From positions 434,001 through 498,000 of the forward strand of contig JARLHI010000048.1 in NCBI GenBank assembly GCA_031292355.1: a stretch of DNA of 64,000 nt, written 5' to 3'. Source of the stretch: Candidatus Obscuribacterales bacterium. Lineage in GTDB: Bacteria > Cyanobacteriota > Vampirovibrionia > Obscuribacterales > Obscuribacteraceae. Positions 1 through 9,589 of this stretch are shown here, piece by piece (the first letter of the stretch is position 1; each line of letters starts with the position of its first letter). The notes beneath the pieces are model-generated. The model saw only the letters and a list, made by a program, of their open reading frames with translations, ran no database searches and was not told the DNA's origin. The position numbers and the translations under genes were made by a program.

Positions 1-436
1 TGCTTGTAGCTTGTTTGCGATGCCGGACTATCATCAGAAGAACAGAAAGAGCAAGCGAAACCGCACACATTATCAAAGCGAAAGGCACCGATGCATCTCT
101 TCCTCCAACTAGCAGCCATACGAACCAGAGCAGAGAAGTCGCTCCTATTCCCAGGGGCAATGAAAGGGCCAAGTCGAACCACTGCCTGAGTCGCCATTGA
201 TAGGCCGCAGGCCATGCGCTTAGTAAGGCGAGAAAGGACACCTCGGCGAAAAGCAGGTCGGGATACGGGCGAAGAGGCAGCAACGATCCGAACCAAACGA
301 AAAAACAGACAATTGCCAAATTGCTCAGGAGAATCCTAATCGCAGTCTTGCTGGAAAACCTTGAACTGCTTGGGCAAGCTAAGGCAACCAATTGCGCGCC
401 CAAGGAAATAGAGAGAACACAAGCGAATGCTGTCAT
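1..436 (-). CDS. Integral membrane protein, 3' end beyond window
   Basis: I do not recognise the family. The reverse strand reads open from an ATG at 436 to the window edge (about 145 codons), so the C-terminus is missing. The protein begins MTAFACVLSISLG and has about four strongly hydrophobic segments, including ILLSNLAIVCFFVWFG, ALIMCAVSLALSVLLMIV and TSLLWFVWLLVGG, so it is a polytopic inner-membrane protein. The start lies 7 bases after the stop of the upstream gene (444-884), with GAAAGGTG about 7-14 bases before it as a possible ribosome site. The two are probably one transcription unit. No catalytic motif is visible. Confidence 0.6.
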   Translation of the reverse strand, partial: MTAFACVLSISLGAQLVALACPSSSRFSSKTAIRILLSNLAIVCFFVWFGSLLPLRPYPDLLFAEVSFLALLSAWPAAYQWRLRQWFDLALSLPLGIGATSLLWFVWLLVGGRDASVPFALIMCAVSLALSVLLMIVRHRKQATS

Positions 437-443
437 GCGGTAA

Positions 444-884
444 TTACACCTTTCTCAACAGCAAAAGCCCATGCCCAAAGTCCCGCATTAAGCGATACCC
501 TTCCGGCAGGCGGCTAGGTCGCTGCGACGCATTCAGCAACAGATGTTCGTGCCATTGATCTTGCAGCAAGAAAATTGGCGCCAAGCCACATTGAATCTGG
601 CAGAATCGATTGAAAGCTTCATGAGGGTTAGGATCCATGTAGCTGACCCGTGTGAAGGCCGGCAAAAGCCCGCTTTTCCTCACAGTATCGCCCCGAGCTA
701 TCTGATTCTCGACACGGTTCACATATGCATATTTGTCGAAATTGATCGAGTAATAGAGCGTTGACTGAAGAAGCCACCCGACGATCAAAAACAGAGCAGC
801 GTGGCAAAGGCGCTCATCTGCCCCCTTGCGCTGGCACGCATAATCAACCAGAGAAAATGAATGAATTTCTTTCACTATAGTCAT
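444..884 (-). CDS. Small single-pass membrane protein, unknown
   Basis: This protein of about 146 aa is not recognised. It has one clear membrane segment near the N-terminus (LCHAALFLIVGWLLQSTLYY) followed by a soluble domain of about 90 residues with Cys in FCQIQCGL. I placed the start at the ATG at 884 because GAAGAG lies 9 bases upstream. A GTG at 935 would add 17 residues but has no ribosome site. The soluble part is probably periplasmic. It precedes the polytopic membrane gene at 1-436 by 7 bases, so the two products may work together; that is inference. Confidence 0.55.
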   Translation of the reverse strand: MTIVKEIHSFSLVDYACQRKGADERLCHAALFLIVGWLLQSTLYYSINFDKYAYVNRVENQIARGDTVRKSGLLPAFTRVSYMDPNPHEAFNRFCQIQCGLAPIFLLQDQWHEHLLLNASQRPSRLPEGYRLMRDFGHGLLLLRKV

Positions 885-1061
885 ACTCAGCGACTCTTCA
901 CATTTCGGCTTGGCCGTCGATGAGTGATTAGCCACAAATGAATTAAACAGAGTGCAAATATACCATTTTGGTTAACAAATTTCACTCTAGACTCAATGAA
1001 TCAGCCGGAACCACCCTAACGTCAATTGCGTCTGCTTAAGCACAGCACCAGAGGCAAGTTT

Positions 1062-1298
1062 ATGTCAGAGACAGTGAGCAAACCGAACCATCACAGCGAC
1101 AAAGTCCCGACCAAGGAAGAGCGTGACGCTGCCTATTCTAATGATGGTGGACGCAAAGCCATCGAAGAGCCAATCGACCAAATTGAAAAGGAAAGTTGCG
1201 AGGCACCAATTGGGCTCGACACTGAAACCAAAGCTGAAAGATGCGATGCTAAACCGCAAAGCTGTGACTCTAAAGCGAAAGAAAAGAAGTCGGACTAA
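1062..1298 (+). CDS. Small charged hypothetical protein
   Basis: A 78-residue, highly charged, Lys/Glu/Asp/Ser-rich protein (MSETVSKPNHHSDK...) with no predicted hydrophobic core. It is probably disordered. The ATG at 1062 is preceded by AGAGG at 8 bases, which supports this start over an upstream in-frame TTG at 1026. Three Cys residues lie in the C-terminal half. Its 3' end overlaps by four bases, tail to tail, the small gene at 1295-1477. No function can be assigned. Confidence 0.5.
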   Translation: MSETVSKPNHHSDKVPTKEERDAAYSNDGGRKAIEEPIDQIEKESCEAPIGLDTETKAERCDAKPQSCDSKAKEKKSD

Positions 1299-1477
1299 CC
1301 TGCTTCTCCGACAGACTCGGAATCTAACTTTTGCAATTCTGTTTGCAAACGCAAAATTGCCTGCTCAAAATTTGGTACACAATTTGCATGCGCTGCGTTG
1401 TTGCCAAATTTCTCAGCATGCACGCTAAGCTCGCGCTCGAGATTTTCAATTGTCATTTTCAAAAATGCGCGGTCCAC
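1295..1477 (-). CDS. Small coiled-coil protein behind addA
   Basis: This 60-residue protein starts at GTG 1477 with a strong AAGGAG ribosome site 7 bases upstream. It is mostly amphipathic helix (MTIENLERELSVHAEKF... ILRLQTELQKLDSE), suggesting a short coiled coil. It begins 24 bases after the addA stop and is probably the last gene of the addB-addA transcript. I do not recognise a family. The position suggests a link to the nuclease complex, but this is only inferred from gene order. Confidence 0.6.
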   Translation of the reverse strand: MDRAFLKMTIENLERELSVHAEKFGNNAAHANCVPNFEQAILRLQTELQKLDSESVGEAG

Positions 1478-1501
1478 TTTTCGCTCCTTCTTTCGTTTAA
1501 T

Positions 1502-4500
1502 TTAATTCCATTTACTTTTGCACTCGATCAGCACCGCTAATTGAGCGTAATAAACATAAGCGTGCATCTTCACCTGAAATAACTGCCCGAGTTCCTGAGC
1601 GTATTCGAGAAGCTGCTTAGAATGATGTTTAGTTTGCTTTTCGAGGTCTTTTGACTCAATATGATCTGTTTTAAAGTCAATCAATTGCCACTGTCCGTGC
1701 TCATCTTCAATGAGCAAATCGGGACGGCGGTTTTCTGCTTCTTCGTCACTGAGCATAACGTAGGGAATTTCGTGTAAGCGACGTCTGGCTTGCTTGACGA
1801 TATCAAAAAGCTTACTCTTATAGAACAATTCAAGCAAACGTTTGCCTTCTTCAGCCAGATAGCTGAGATTGTAGGACGTAGGAATTATGTCGTGTTGAGC
1901 GAAAGCCAAATCTTCGATTTCAGACTCAGTCAAAAAACGCCCGCTTGGTGGTAAATGTTCCATCAAGGCATGGAAGAACGTGCCCATCGCTGTAGCCGTA
2001 ATTGCCACTTTGCCAGCTTTAGGCGTCACTCTAATTGCTCCTTGCCAGGCGCTGGGCAAGCCCACCGCAGTCATAGGCAAAGGTGCCACCAAATCGTATC
2101 GGGGTTCCGGTTGGGACAGTTGCGCCAAATTCGCAAGCACACTGGCACCACTATCTGTATCAGATTCGTTAGCGGCAAAAATTCCGACTACCGACTCACT
2201 CAAGTCCTCATGAGAGCGCATAGAAAAGGGTGCTTGCTCAGCCCCTGAGATAGCCATTTTCGCTTGCAATTCACCGGAAAAAGACTGAGTATCAAATTGC
2301 AGAGCGTCCTGAAGCCAGCGTCGAAACGATTGATTGTTGTCCCCATCTCTATCTACGAACAACGCCAGATGGTCGCGCGCTCTGGTCATGGCTACGTAAA
2401 GCAAACGCTTGCGCTCGGCGATATCCATATCGTCGTCGAGCGCCTTGGCTACTTGGTACCAGGTTGGTGCAATATCTTCCTTTAAACGTGTCGTATCAAA
2501 AGCGAGACCGTACTCTCTGTGATATAGCAGTCTGTCTTTTTTGTTTAAAGCTCGCGTACTGAGAACTGGCAGTGCCACCAGCGGAAACTCCAGTCCCTTG
2601 GATGCGTGCACTGTCATTAGCTTGACAGCATTAGCCGTATCCACCGGAGCGTCAGCTTGTTTAACGTCATATTCACGCATCAAACTCAAATCGCGAGCAA
2701 ATTCGCCGCAACCAAGATGATCATTTTCTTCAGCGAGTGCGACCATTTTCCAGACGTTACGTGCCCTTTGACGACCATTTGGCAGGGTCAAAAGAATGAG
2801 ATCGAATTGCGTCAAAGCAATCAATTGCCGCACAATTTCACTGACCGGCAAAATAGCGCTGTCTGTAATCAGTTTTTTCAAAATTCCAACAGCTCTTGCG
2901 ATAGACTCCATTCCGCCGGAGTTTTGCTTTGCCGCAGTTTGAACGCGCTGCCATAAAGTCGATGCAGCGCTACCAAATTCCTCCACCGCCAGCTGATGGA
3001 TAATGTCGTCGCTTATTGCAAAAAGCGGAGAGCGCAGCACACCAAGTAATGAATGTTCATCTTGTGGGGACGAAATAAAACGCAGCAAATTTTCGATATC
3101 GAAAACTTCCTGACGCTGCAAATAGCTTCGTCCGCCCAGTAGGACAAATGGGATATTCCTATCGGCAAACTCTCTTTCAATTGCGGCAAAGTCTTTATTG
3201 CGCTGAACAAGCACAGCCACATCACCAAAAGCGACAGGTCGTTCTGTCTTTGATGACTTATCGACAATGCGCAAACCGCCTTCGACCTTCTCTAAAATCC
3301 AGTCAGCCACTGCCTTTGCTTCAATTACCGGCAAACGAGGAGATTTTCTTTGCCCATCTGAATCTAAGTCCTCAAAGACAATTAGCTCTATATTTTCATG
3401 CCCGAGCCTGTCATCGCGACTGGCAAGTAATCTTTCAAAGCCGGCTCGATGCCCCGCATCAGGTGCCGCGTCAGACATTATTTGAGCAAAAACAACGTTC
3501 ACAAATTGCACAACAGACGGGTGACTGCGAAATGAAGTATTGAGGCTCAAATTGAGAGCATCACCTGCCATGTCAGCAAATTCCACACGCTTGCTGTTGA
3601 AAGTGGCAACATCTGCGCCTTGAAATCGATAGATAGATTGTTTATCGTCGCCGATAAAAAACAATTTGGTGTTGACTCCAGCGATTGCCGTGATGAGCTT
3701 GGACTGAACAGTATTCGTGTCTTGAAATTCATCCACCAAAACAGTTGCGATAGTCTCATTGTAAAAGCGCCTGACCATTGACTTGGGCTCACTCAAAGCG
3801 CGCGAAGCAATTTCAATGAGATCATTGTAGTCAATCACCAATTTGGCATTCTTTTCAATTTTGTAAATGCTGAGCGCCCGCTGAATTAGCTTAACGAGAG
3901 CACGCAAACATTTGAGGGCGACTTCATCCTGCTGACCTAAGCTAGATGGTATGCGCTCACAGACCTCTCTTGCCAGCTCGCGCAGTACCTTTATCTTTGC
4001 GCGGATATCTTTGACTGCATCGCTGTTACCACCAGTAGTGCGCGGCGAATTATTTCCTAAAGCTGAGAGCGCTCTCCAGCAAGCATCGATATCCACACCC
4101 TCTTCAAGTATTTTGGCACATTCAACGGCTTCCAGTCTGAATGACTCGACTTTGTTTCCCGCAATTGCATTATCTTCTAAGAATGCAACGGCCTCATGCC
4201 ATTCGACCTGACGCAGCAAATCAGCCAGGCACATCTTGCGTGCTTGCAAAATATACTTTTCAATATGGGCGGTCAGTAAATCGACATCATCCATCGGAAA
4301 ACGAGCGATCGCCTCTTCCAGCTGCAACGAGCTTTTCAAAGCTCTTGTCACAAGCCTTCTAATCTCCTCTAAAGGAAATTCGAACAGGAAAGACTGCTCG
4401 TCCGAATCGTGCTCGACAATGTCGCGGAAAGCTTGATCTATGCATTTAGACAGCAGCTCAGCCTGCATCAGATCACTTAAAACTTCAAACTGAGGATCGA

Positions 4501-4870
4501 TTTTAGCATCGACTGGAAATGCTTTCAGAATCGACTCGCACAACGAGTGGATCGTGCCGATACGGGCGCTGTCGATTTCAGAAAGACACTGAGACCAACG
4601 CGAGCGCTGCAGATCATTGGCGGAATCTTGCGCATCGGTCATCAAGTCTCGAAAACGCGACTTCAAACGCGTTTTCATTTCAGCTGCCGCTTTACGCGTA
4701 AAAGTTACAGCGACCAGATGGGAGACGCCAAGCTGTTCATTACGCTGCAACAATTCAATATAACGCTCGACTAGAACGTGAGTTTTGCCCGAGCCGGCGC
4801 CGGCACAGACAAGAACATGTTTGTCGATAGTCTCTACAGCGTCGCGCTGCTGTTGCGTCAATGTAGGCAT
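1502..4870 (-). CDS. addA: AddA-type helicase-nuclease subunit
   Basis: ATP-dependent helicase and exonuclease subunit A, which processes double-strand DNA ends for RecA-dependent repair together with AddB. The 1122-residue length fits the family. The N-terminus carries a Q-motif-like segment (TQQQRDAV) and Walker A AGAGSGKT at residues 23-30. Walker B is DEFQDTN near residue 380, and the late UvrD motifs include VKLMTVHASKGLEF and LLYVAMTRARDHL. The C-terminus has a RecB-family nuclease core (RPDLLI, then LIDFKTDH and a following Gln), so the nuclease looks active. Its ATG shares one base with the addB stop (TGATG), which implies translational coupling. The product is cytoplasmic. Confidence 0.93.
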   Translation of the reverse strand: MPTLTQQQRDAVETIDKHVLVCAGAGSGKTHVLVERYIELLQRNEQLGVSHLVAVTFTRKAAAEMKTRLKSRFRDLMTDAQDSANDLQRSRWSQCLSEIDSARIGTIHSLCESILKAFPVDAKIDPQFEVLSDLMQAELLSKCIDQAFRDIVEHDSDEQSFLFEFPLEEIRRLVTRALKSSLQLEEAIARFPMDDVDLLTAHIEKYILQARKMCLADLLRQVEWHEAVAFLEDNAIAGNKVESFRLEAVECAKILEEGVDIDACWRALSALGNNSPRTTGGNSDAVKDIRAKIKVLRELAREVCERIPSSLGQQDEVALKCLRALVKLIQRALSIYKIEKNAKLVIDYNDLIEIASRALSEPKSMVRRFYNETIATVLVDEFQDTNTVQSKLITAIAGVNTKLFFIGDDKQSIYRFQGADVATFNSKRVEFADMAGDALNLSLNTSFRSHPSVVQFVNVVFAQIMSDAAPDAGHRAGFERLLASRDDRLGHENIELIVFEDLDSDGQRKSPRLPVIEAKAVADWILEKVEGGLRIVDKSSKTERPVAFGDVAVLVQRNKDFAAIEREFADRNIPFVLLGGRSYLQRQEVFDIENLLRFISSPQDEHSLLGVLRSPLFAISDDIIHQLAVEEFGSAASTLWQRVQTAAKQNSGGMESIARAVGILKKLITDSAILPVSEIVRQLIALTQFDLILLTLPNGRQRARNVWKMVALAEENDHLGCGEFARDLSLMREYDVKQADAPVDTANAVKLMTVHASKGLEFPLVALPVLSTRALNKKDRLLYHREYGLAFDTTRLKEDIAPTWYQVAKALDDDMDIAERKRLLYVAMTRARDHLALFVDRDGDNNQSFRRWLQDALQFDTQSFSGELQAKMAISGAEQAPFSMRSHEDLSESVVGIFAANESDTDSGASVLANLAQLSQPEPRYDLVAPLPMTAVGLPSAWQGAIRVTPKAGKVAITATAMGTFFHALMEHLPPSGRFLTESEIEDLAFAQHDIIPTSYNLSYLAEEGKRLLELFYKSKLFDIVKQARRRLHEIPYVMLSDEEAENRRPDLLIEDEHGQWQLIDFKTDHIESKDLEKQTKHHSKQLLEYAQELGQLFQVKMHAYVYYAQLAVLIECKSKWN

Positions 4871-7800
4871 CAGTGCAGCTCCTCACTCAATGTTTTGGCA
4901 TCGGCACCATCTATTTCAGAGATGCGGCAAATCATATTGTGCTCGCAGGTTTTGCAAACACTAGAAGCACTCGGTGACACCATAAAATTGCCTCTAGCGA
5001 TCGAATTGACAAAGTTTTTGATGTGACTTTCCGTCAATTCTAGCAACTTAGGCTGGTCGAAATCTTCATCTTTTTGCTTTTCAAAACTACCAAAGTTGAG
5101 CGAGCCAGATGTCTCACCCGATCCAATACTAAGAAAAACACCTTGCAGAGCCTCGCTTCCAGGCATAATAGATCGTTCAACGGCAAGAGCATAAATGCCC
5201 AGCTGTAAACTACGTCCAGAGTACGACTCGTCTTTAGCGATTGCCCCAGAACCTGATTTATAGTCGACAAGACGCACACCAGGTCTGCTAGCAGATTCGG
5301 TGCCAGAGAGAACATCAATGCGGTCAATTATGCCTCTAATAGCAATTTGTCGATTTTCATCTTTGATGATCAAAGCAGGGAATGAATTGCTCTCCTTTTC
5401 TATGCCAAAGGCAGTCTCAAAAGCGTGTGGTACAAAACCATGCTTGTCTTTTTCTATCCGCATGATTTCCTTGCTGAGAAATCGTCTCAGACGAAAGCGA
5501 ATCTCTTGCTTGTCGTACTGGAAGAACTCACTCGGGCGAAAATTTGTTGACTTTACCAGCCAATCAAGCGCCTCATCGACCGCGGTTTCAAACCTTTTGT
5601 TAACGTCATCTGGCGCAGACAAAAGCGTCAAATTCGCTTGCTGCAGCGCTCGATAGAACAATTCCATCGCCTTGTGGTAAGTGCGCCCTAAAAGCATTGG
5701 ATCGAGTCCCAATCGAGGCTCTTCAGTTGGCTGTGCTCTCACGACATGCGATGCCCAGAATTTAAAAGAGCATTTTCCGTAATCGCTCAATTTTGTCGCG
5801 CTCCAGAATTCTGGCAGAGGCACACGTAAAGCTCCAGCCAACACCTGGTCGACAAGATAACCGTTGTAGACTGTCTGTCGGCTTTCGCTAATGCGTCCAT
5901 GCGAAAGTGATACATTGTTGAAGATACTTTCGCAAAGATTACGCACATCAGAAAAATGATTTGATTCAGCCATCTGGCTAAAGGTTTCGTATTTCAGAGA
6001 ATCAACTTCATGAGCCAGTATGCCCGTGATCAGATTGCGCGGAGAGACCGGCTCCGTTTTAGCACCACTCATAAAAATGACATCGTCTACATCAAACTTC
6101 TCTTTACCTTCAGTCAAAAAGAACGAAGGTAAAAGTTCATCACCGGTAAACTCAACCAGCGGATAAGAGAGATGAACACAATCTTTTGCGCGATTGATCA
6201 AATTTTCGTATAACGCAGATTCAAAGGCTGGATGAAAACGAGGGTTCGCGATATCTATGCCAAAAGTAGCCCACCGTGCGATTTCGTCTGCACCGATAAA
6301 ACCAGCCTGTGCAGCCTTACGAGGAAATTCACCTTCGACCAGACCAGCAACAAATACGTGCTTATACAGTCGATTCGGGGCCAGATCGGCTCCGCAAATC
6401 GTCACCGCATTTGCTACCGTCGGCAATGAGCGAAAATTGCCGTTTTCAATCAACGTCTCCAGACGATGGATAAATTGCGAAAAGGTAATTACTTCCTCGC
6501 CAAGAAAAGCTTCTTCTAGTAGAAGAGCTTGAAAGCAGCGGCGCAACTCAGTCAATGACTTTTGCTCCAGCCATTTACGTCTCGAGCCACCAAACTTCGC
6601 AGAAATTGAGGGACTGAGCAATTCTTCAAACAGGTCTTCAGTCCAGGAAATATATTCTGAAACCGTGCGCAAATCTGGTGGCGTCAGTCTGCCAATTAGA
6701 GACAGAACTTTAGCCAGAATGGCTTTATGTCTATCGACGGGAGCATTTTCTTGAGGTTGTAGCAAGCCAAAGAGACTCAATTGTTGGGCGTTTTCGACGG
6801 TCGCCTGCGAGTCTGTAGATAGTGTTTCAAGAAGCACAGCTGCGTTCACGTCACGCAATTGTTGTTTTGCCAATCTCTCTGCTTCATCCAGTTCAGCAAT
6901 GTCGTCAACTAGGTCGTCTATATTTTCTGACCCAGAATTTTCTTCTTGCTGTTGATCACGAGCAAACCTATCTCTAAACAAATCAGCCCAATGCTTCTTT
7001 CCCGAAACAATCGAGTTCTTGATTGAACTTCTATCGATAGAGTCCACATCCCACTTCGAAAGTTTTGTTGTCTCACGATTTAGGTATGGACTACGCAAAC
7101 AATCAACTAGCGCGCGACGAGGAAAATCATCACAAGATAGTTTGAGCAAGTTCAATATAAATTGAACAAAAGGAAGCTTTTTGATCTCAATTGAATCGTC
7201 TATGTAGTGCGGTATTCCAGCATCTGTGAAAGCGGAGGTAATAGCGCTTTTGTATTTTTTTAAATTGCGCACGACAACAAGAATATCTTGTGCGTCTACT
7301 TTCGAACGCACCATTTGCCCTTTGACACGCCGGGCAATTTCTTCCATTTCTAAAAAGCGATCGGTGCAATTAAATTTACTGATTTGGCGAAGCTTACGCT
7401 CAGCCATTTCAATTAGCGTAATTTCTGCAGTCACCAAACGCACGCGTGGACCCAGAATTGAAAGAACATCCTTATAATTGGCCTCTTTCCAGACATAATC
7501 ATCATCTGGTTCTTCGTTGCCTTTGGTGGCATAGTCGAAACAGACAGTCAAATTATCCGCCTGCAAAGCGAGATCGGCGAAAACACGCAACTGCAATTTA
7601 TTGAAACGGTCGAAACCATCGACAAAAATATGACCGATTGTGGTTTCATCAGAACTTCTTTCGTTCATTTTTGCGGCAGTTGATTGGGTTAAAAGATCGC
7701 GTAAACGAAATCCGACCTGTCGTTGATCCATTAAGCCGATGCGCTCAAGTTCGAGCCAGTACTCTTCGTACACTCTTGCAAGATCTATGTAGCGTGAGTC

Positions 7801-8340
7801 GGTCTTAGCTGTGGCTTCCAATCGACGCAAAACATCAGTAGGAGCAAGCGCTGCTCTCTCAAATTCATCAATTAACGCAATTATGTTTTGATGCGTTCCT
7901 GCAAATGCTGTTACCTCGTTGAGACTTTGCAGTTGTCCGTCTCTCGCCATACGCTCAGCGACACGAGCTATTACTGCCGGTCTAATTTGTTCGGGGATGA
8001 TGCGAAAGCTACTTCCTTTCTGGCGCATCAACCTCTGGCACAGATCATAAAAATTGACTATGCGCAGTCCCGCCAGTCCCTGCATAGCGAGATCTGGCGC
8101 CTGGTGAGACTTCATCCGCTCTAACAATCGCTGTTCAAACAATGCCTTGTAGCGCTGCGAAGGCACCACAACAATCGTATCAGTGATGGGAAACTGCTTA
8201 TGCTGAGACAAAATCTTGTCGATCACCAAAAGCGTTTTGCCAGAGCGATACGGACCGACAATCAACTCGACACCAGATTTAGGGTCAGTTAATTGATCAG
8301 CAATTTTATTTTCTATCGGCGATGTCGAGATGGCGTCCAT
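4870..8340 (-). CDS. addB: AddB-type helicase-nuclease subunit
   Basis: AddB partner of AddA. It is 1156 residues long with a P-loop GPYRSGKT at residues 29-36. The C-terminal nuclease has IDRID followed by LVDYKSGSG and a downstream Gln, matching an intact PD-(D/E)xK site. One Cys ([10 protein letters not shown]) plus a C-terminal cluster [10 protein letters not shown] match the four-cysteine iron-sulphur clamp of AddB proteins. The arrangement is B before A, overlapping by one base, and a tRNA-Arg lies just upstream. No Chi-recognition inference can be made from sequence alone. RexB is the alternative name for relatives, but the iron-sulphur cysteines favour AddB. Confidence 0.9.
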   Translation of the reverse strand: MDAISTSPIENKIADQLTDPKSGVELIVGPYRSGKTLLVIDKILSQHKQFPITDTIVVVPSQRYKALFEQRLLERMKSHQAPDLAMQGLAGLRIVNFYDLCQRLMRQKGSSFRIIPEQIRPAVIARVAERMARDGQLQSLNEVTAFAGTHQNIIALIDEFERAALAPTDVLRRLEATAKTDSRYIDLARVYEEYWLELERIGLMDQRQVGFRLRDLLTQSTAAKMNERSSDETTIGHIFVDGFDRFNKLQLRVFADLALQADNLTVCFDYATKGNEEPDDDYVWKEANYKDVLSILGPRVRLVTAEITLIEMAERKLRQISKFNCTDRFLEMEEIARRVKGQMVRSKVDAQDILVVVRNLKKYKSAITSAFTDAGIPHYIDDSIEIKKLPFVQFILNLLKLSCDDFPRRALVDCLRSPYLNRETTKLSKWDVDSIDRSSIKNSIVSGKKHWADLFRDRFARDQQQEENSGSENIDDLVDDIAELDEAERLAKQQLRDVNAAVLLETLSTDSQATVENAQQLSLFGLLQPQENAPVDRHKAILAKVLSLIGRLTPPDLRTVSEYISWTEDLFEELLSPSISAKFGGSRRKWLEQKSLTELRRCFQALLLEEAFLGEEVITFSQFIHRLETLIENGNFRSLPTVANAVTICGADLAPNRLYKHVFVAGLVEGEFPRKAAQAGFIGADEIARWATFGIDIANPRFHPAFESALYENLINRAKDCVHLSYPLVEFTGDELLPSFFLTEGKEKFDVDDVIFMSGAKTEPVSPRNLITGILAHEVDSLKYETFSQMAESNHFSDVRNLCESIFNNVSLSHGRISESRQTVYNGYLVDQVLAGALRVPLPEFWSATKLSDYGKCSFKFWASHVVRAQPTEEPRLGLDPMLLGRTYHKAMELFYRALQQANLTLLSAPDDVNKRFETAVDEALDWLVKSTNFRPSEFFQYDKQEIRFRLRRFLSKEIMRIEKDKHGFVPHAFETAFGIEKESNSFPALIIKDENRQIAIRGIIDRIDVLSGTESASRPGVRLVDYKSGSGAIAKDESYSGRSLQLGIYALAVERSIMPGSEALQGVFLSIGSGETSGSLNFGSFEKQKDEDFDQPKLLELTESHIKNFVNSIARGNFMVSPSASSVCKTCEHNMICRISEIDGADAKTLSEELH

Positions 8341-8376
8341 ATTTAGCTAATCTTGACACAGTCAGATGCAAAAAAT

Positions 8377-8450
8377 TGTGCCCGCTGGGATTCGAACCCA
8401 GGACCTTCGGCTTCGGAGACCAACACTCTATCCAGCTGAGCTACGGACAC
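8377..8450 (-). tRNA. tRNA-Arg (anticodon CCG)
   Basis: The reverse strand folds as a standard cloverleaf. The acceptor stem GTGTCCG pairs with CGGGCAC (one G-U), the D arm contains GCTCAGCTGGAT, and the T arm has GGTTCGAATCC. The anticodon loop CTCCGAA gives anticodon CCG, which reads the Arg codon CGG. The 3' CCA is not encoded. Six T residues follow shortly after the discriminator A and may end the transcript before addB. Confidence 0.95.
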
Positions 8451-8461
8451 GCAAGACAGCC

Positions 8462-8467
8462 ATTATA
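8462..8467 (-). promoter_or_regulatory. Probable -10 box of tRNA-Arg
   Basis: On the reverse strand a perfect TATAAT ends 11 bases before the tRNA 5' end, the expected distance for a tRNA promoter. No good -35 hexamer is visible at 16-18 bases. Confidence 0.5.
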
Positions 8468-8485
8468 TATGCTTGAGAACCTAAA

Positions 8486-9178
8486 TCAGGAATGCTGAAC
8501 CATATCTTCGAGTGCATCCAGATTATGAATAGTAACGCGTTTCGATTCAATCTGAATCCACTGGCTCGTGCGGAAGCGGTTCAGTATTTGCGTCACGGTC
8601 ACCCGTGAGCTGCCCACTAGATCAGCGATTTCTTGATGTGTCAGCGGAAATTCGACACGAATGCCATTAGGCGTGACCTTGCCATGACTTTCAGCCAGAT
8701 TGATCAGCAATCTAGCGACTCGACTGGGCACCTGACGAAAAACCAGATCTTCGATGCGACATTGAGCCTGTTTCAGGCGGATGCCCAGAATTTGAATGAG
8801 CTTCAAACCAAATTCAGGATTTTCGCGAATAAAACTATAAAATGCTTCACGACCAATTTGATATATACGCGACTCTTCAAGAGTTTCGGCATAACTATCA
8901 TGCTCGCCTGATTCCCAGGCCGCTTCGCCAATCATGTCTCCTGGTCCAAGCAAAGCCAGAATAACCGTTTTGCCTTCAGATGACAGCTTAGTGAGACGAA
9001 CGCGTCCCTTCTCTATAAAGTAGATCGCGTCACAGGTCATGCCGGGTGAATACAAAGTGTGATGCTTTGGAACCTCGATTTCTTCGAGAATACCTAGTAA
9101 ACGAGCCAGCTCGACGGGATTGAAAGACTCAAAAATCTCGCTCTGCCTTAAGCTGAACAGCTTCTGGGCCGTTTTCAT
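8486..9178 (-). CDS. Crp/Fnr-family transcription regulator
   Basis: A 230-residue regulator with an N-terminal cyclic-nucleotide-binding-type beta barrel (residues about 15-130, with GDMIGEAAW) and a C-terminal winged helix ([21 protein letters not shown]), as in Crp, Fnr and NtcA. The effector loop reads [16 protein letters not shown] and lacks the Arg that contacts cAMP phosphate in Crp, so cAMP is probably not the ligand. No Fnr-type N-terminal Cys cluster is present. GAGGG lies about 6 bases before the ATG. It sits between tRNA-Arg and recA and is divergent from recA. Target genes are unknown. Confidence 0.88.
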   Translation of the reverse strand: MKTAQKLFSLRQSEIFESFNPVELARLLGILEEIEVPKHHTLYSPGMTCDAIYFIEKGRVRLTKLSSEGKTVILALLGPGDMIGEAAWESGEHDSYAETLEESRIYQIGREAFYSFIRENPEFGLKLIQILGIRLKQAQCRIEDLVFRQVPSRVARLLINLAESHGKVTPNGIRVEFPLTHQEIADLVGSSRVTVTQILNRFRTSQWIQIESKRVTIHNLDALEDMVQHS

Positions 9179-9425
9179 ATCATTCCCTCATCATCAACAC
9201 GCCAGCTTAATTCGCACGGCGATCCAAATTTCATTGAAAAAATTTGAACTATTTGCCGCTCGAAAACGTTTTATTAGGTATAAGGTGCACAGCGAGCCAG
9301 AGCATCTAAGGTCCGCAAGATTTTTATACCCCTCACCCGGGCTTTGAAACACAACCGTAAGAGCGCAAAGACAGCCGATCGCATATGCGATCGCTAGAAA
9401 ACAGGCACCACTGTGACTTTTAATG

Positions 9426-9589
9426 CACGACATGGGCGCAAAACCAGCTATAATCTGGCTCGGGAATGTGCTTTTGGCCTGCATTGAAATCATTGAGAAA
9501 TGAAGGAAACAGCATAGTCCCCATCTGCTCGCTGGCGTACAGACTTGGGCAAGAGCTTAACGCCACAGCTTAGAAACAGGAGAATAATA
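9426..9589 (+). promoter_or_regulatory. recA upstream region with candidate -10
   Basis: The 411-base gap between the Crp-family gene and recA holds no convincing gene. A perfect TATAAT lies at 9449-9454, embedded in a short inverted repeat CCAG...CTGG, with only a weak -35 (CACGAC, 9426-9431). This would give a recA leader of roughly 130 bases. A palindrome AAAACGTTTT lies further up at 9263-9272. I looked for GAAC-N4-GTTC and cyanobacterial-type LexA boxes and found none. Confidence 0.4.

Noticed and set aside
15..200. Forward frame of 61 codons at the left edge
   Set aside because: It has no ribosome site and lies antisense to a convincing membrane protein frame (1-436).
543..764. Forward frame of 73 codons
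   Set aside because: It lies antisense to the membrane protein at 444-884, which has a good ribosome site.
9194..9493. Open frame of 99 codons on the reverse strand between the Crp-family gene and recA
   Set aside because: It has no ribosome site and an implausible composition, and it runs antisense across the likely recA promoter.
9179..9589. LexA/SOS box before recA
   Set aside because: No GAAC-N4-GTTC or cyanobacterial-type LexA site could be found in the recA upstream region by eye.
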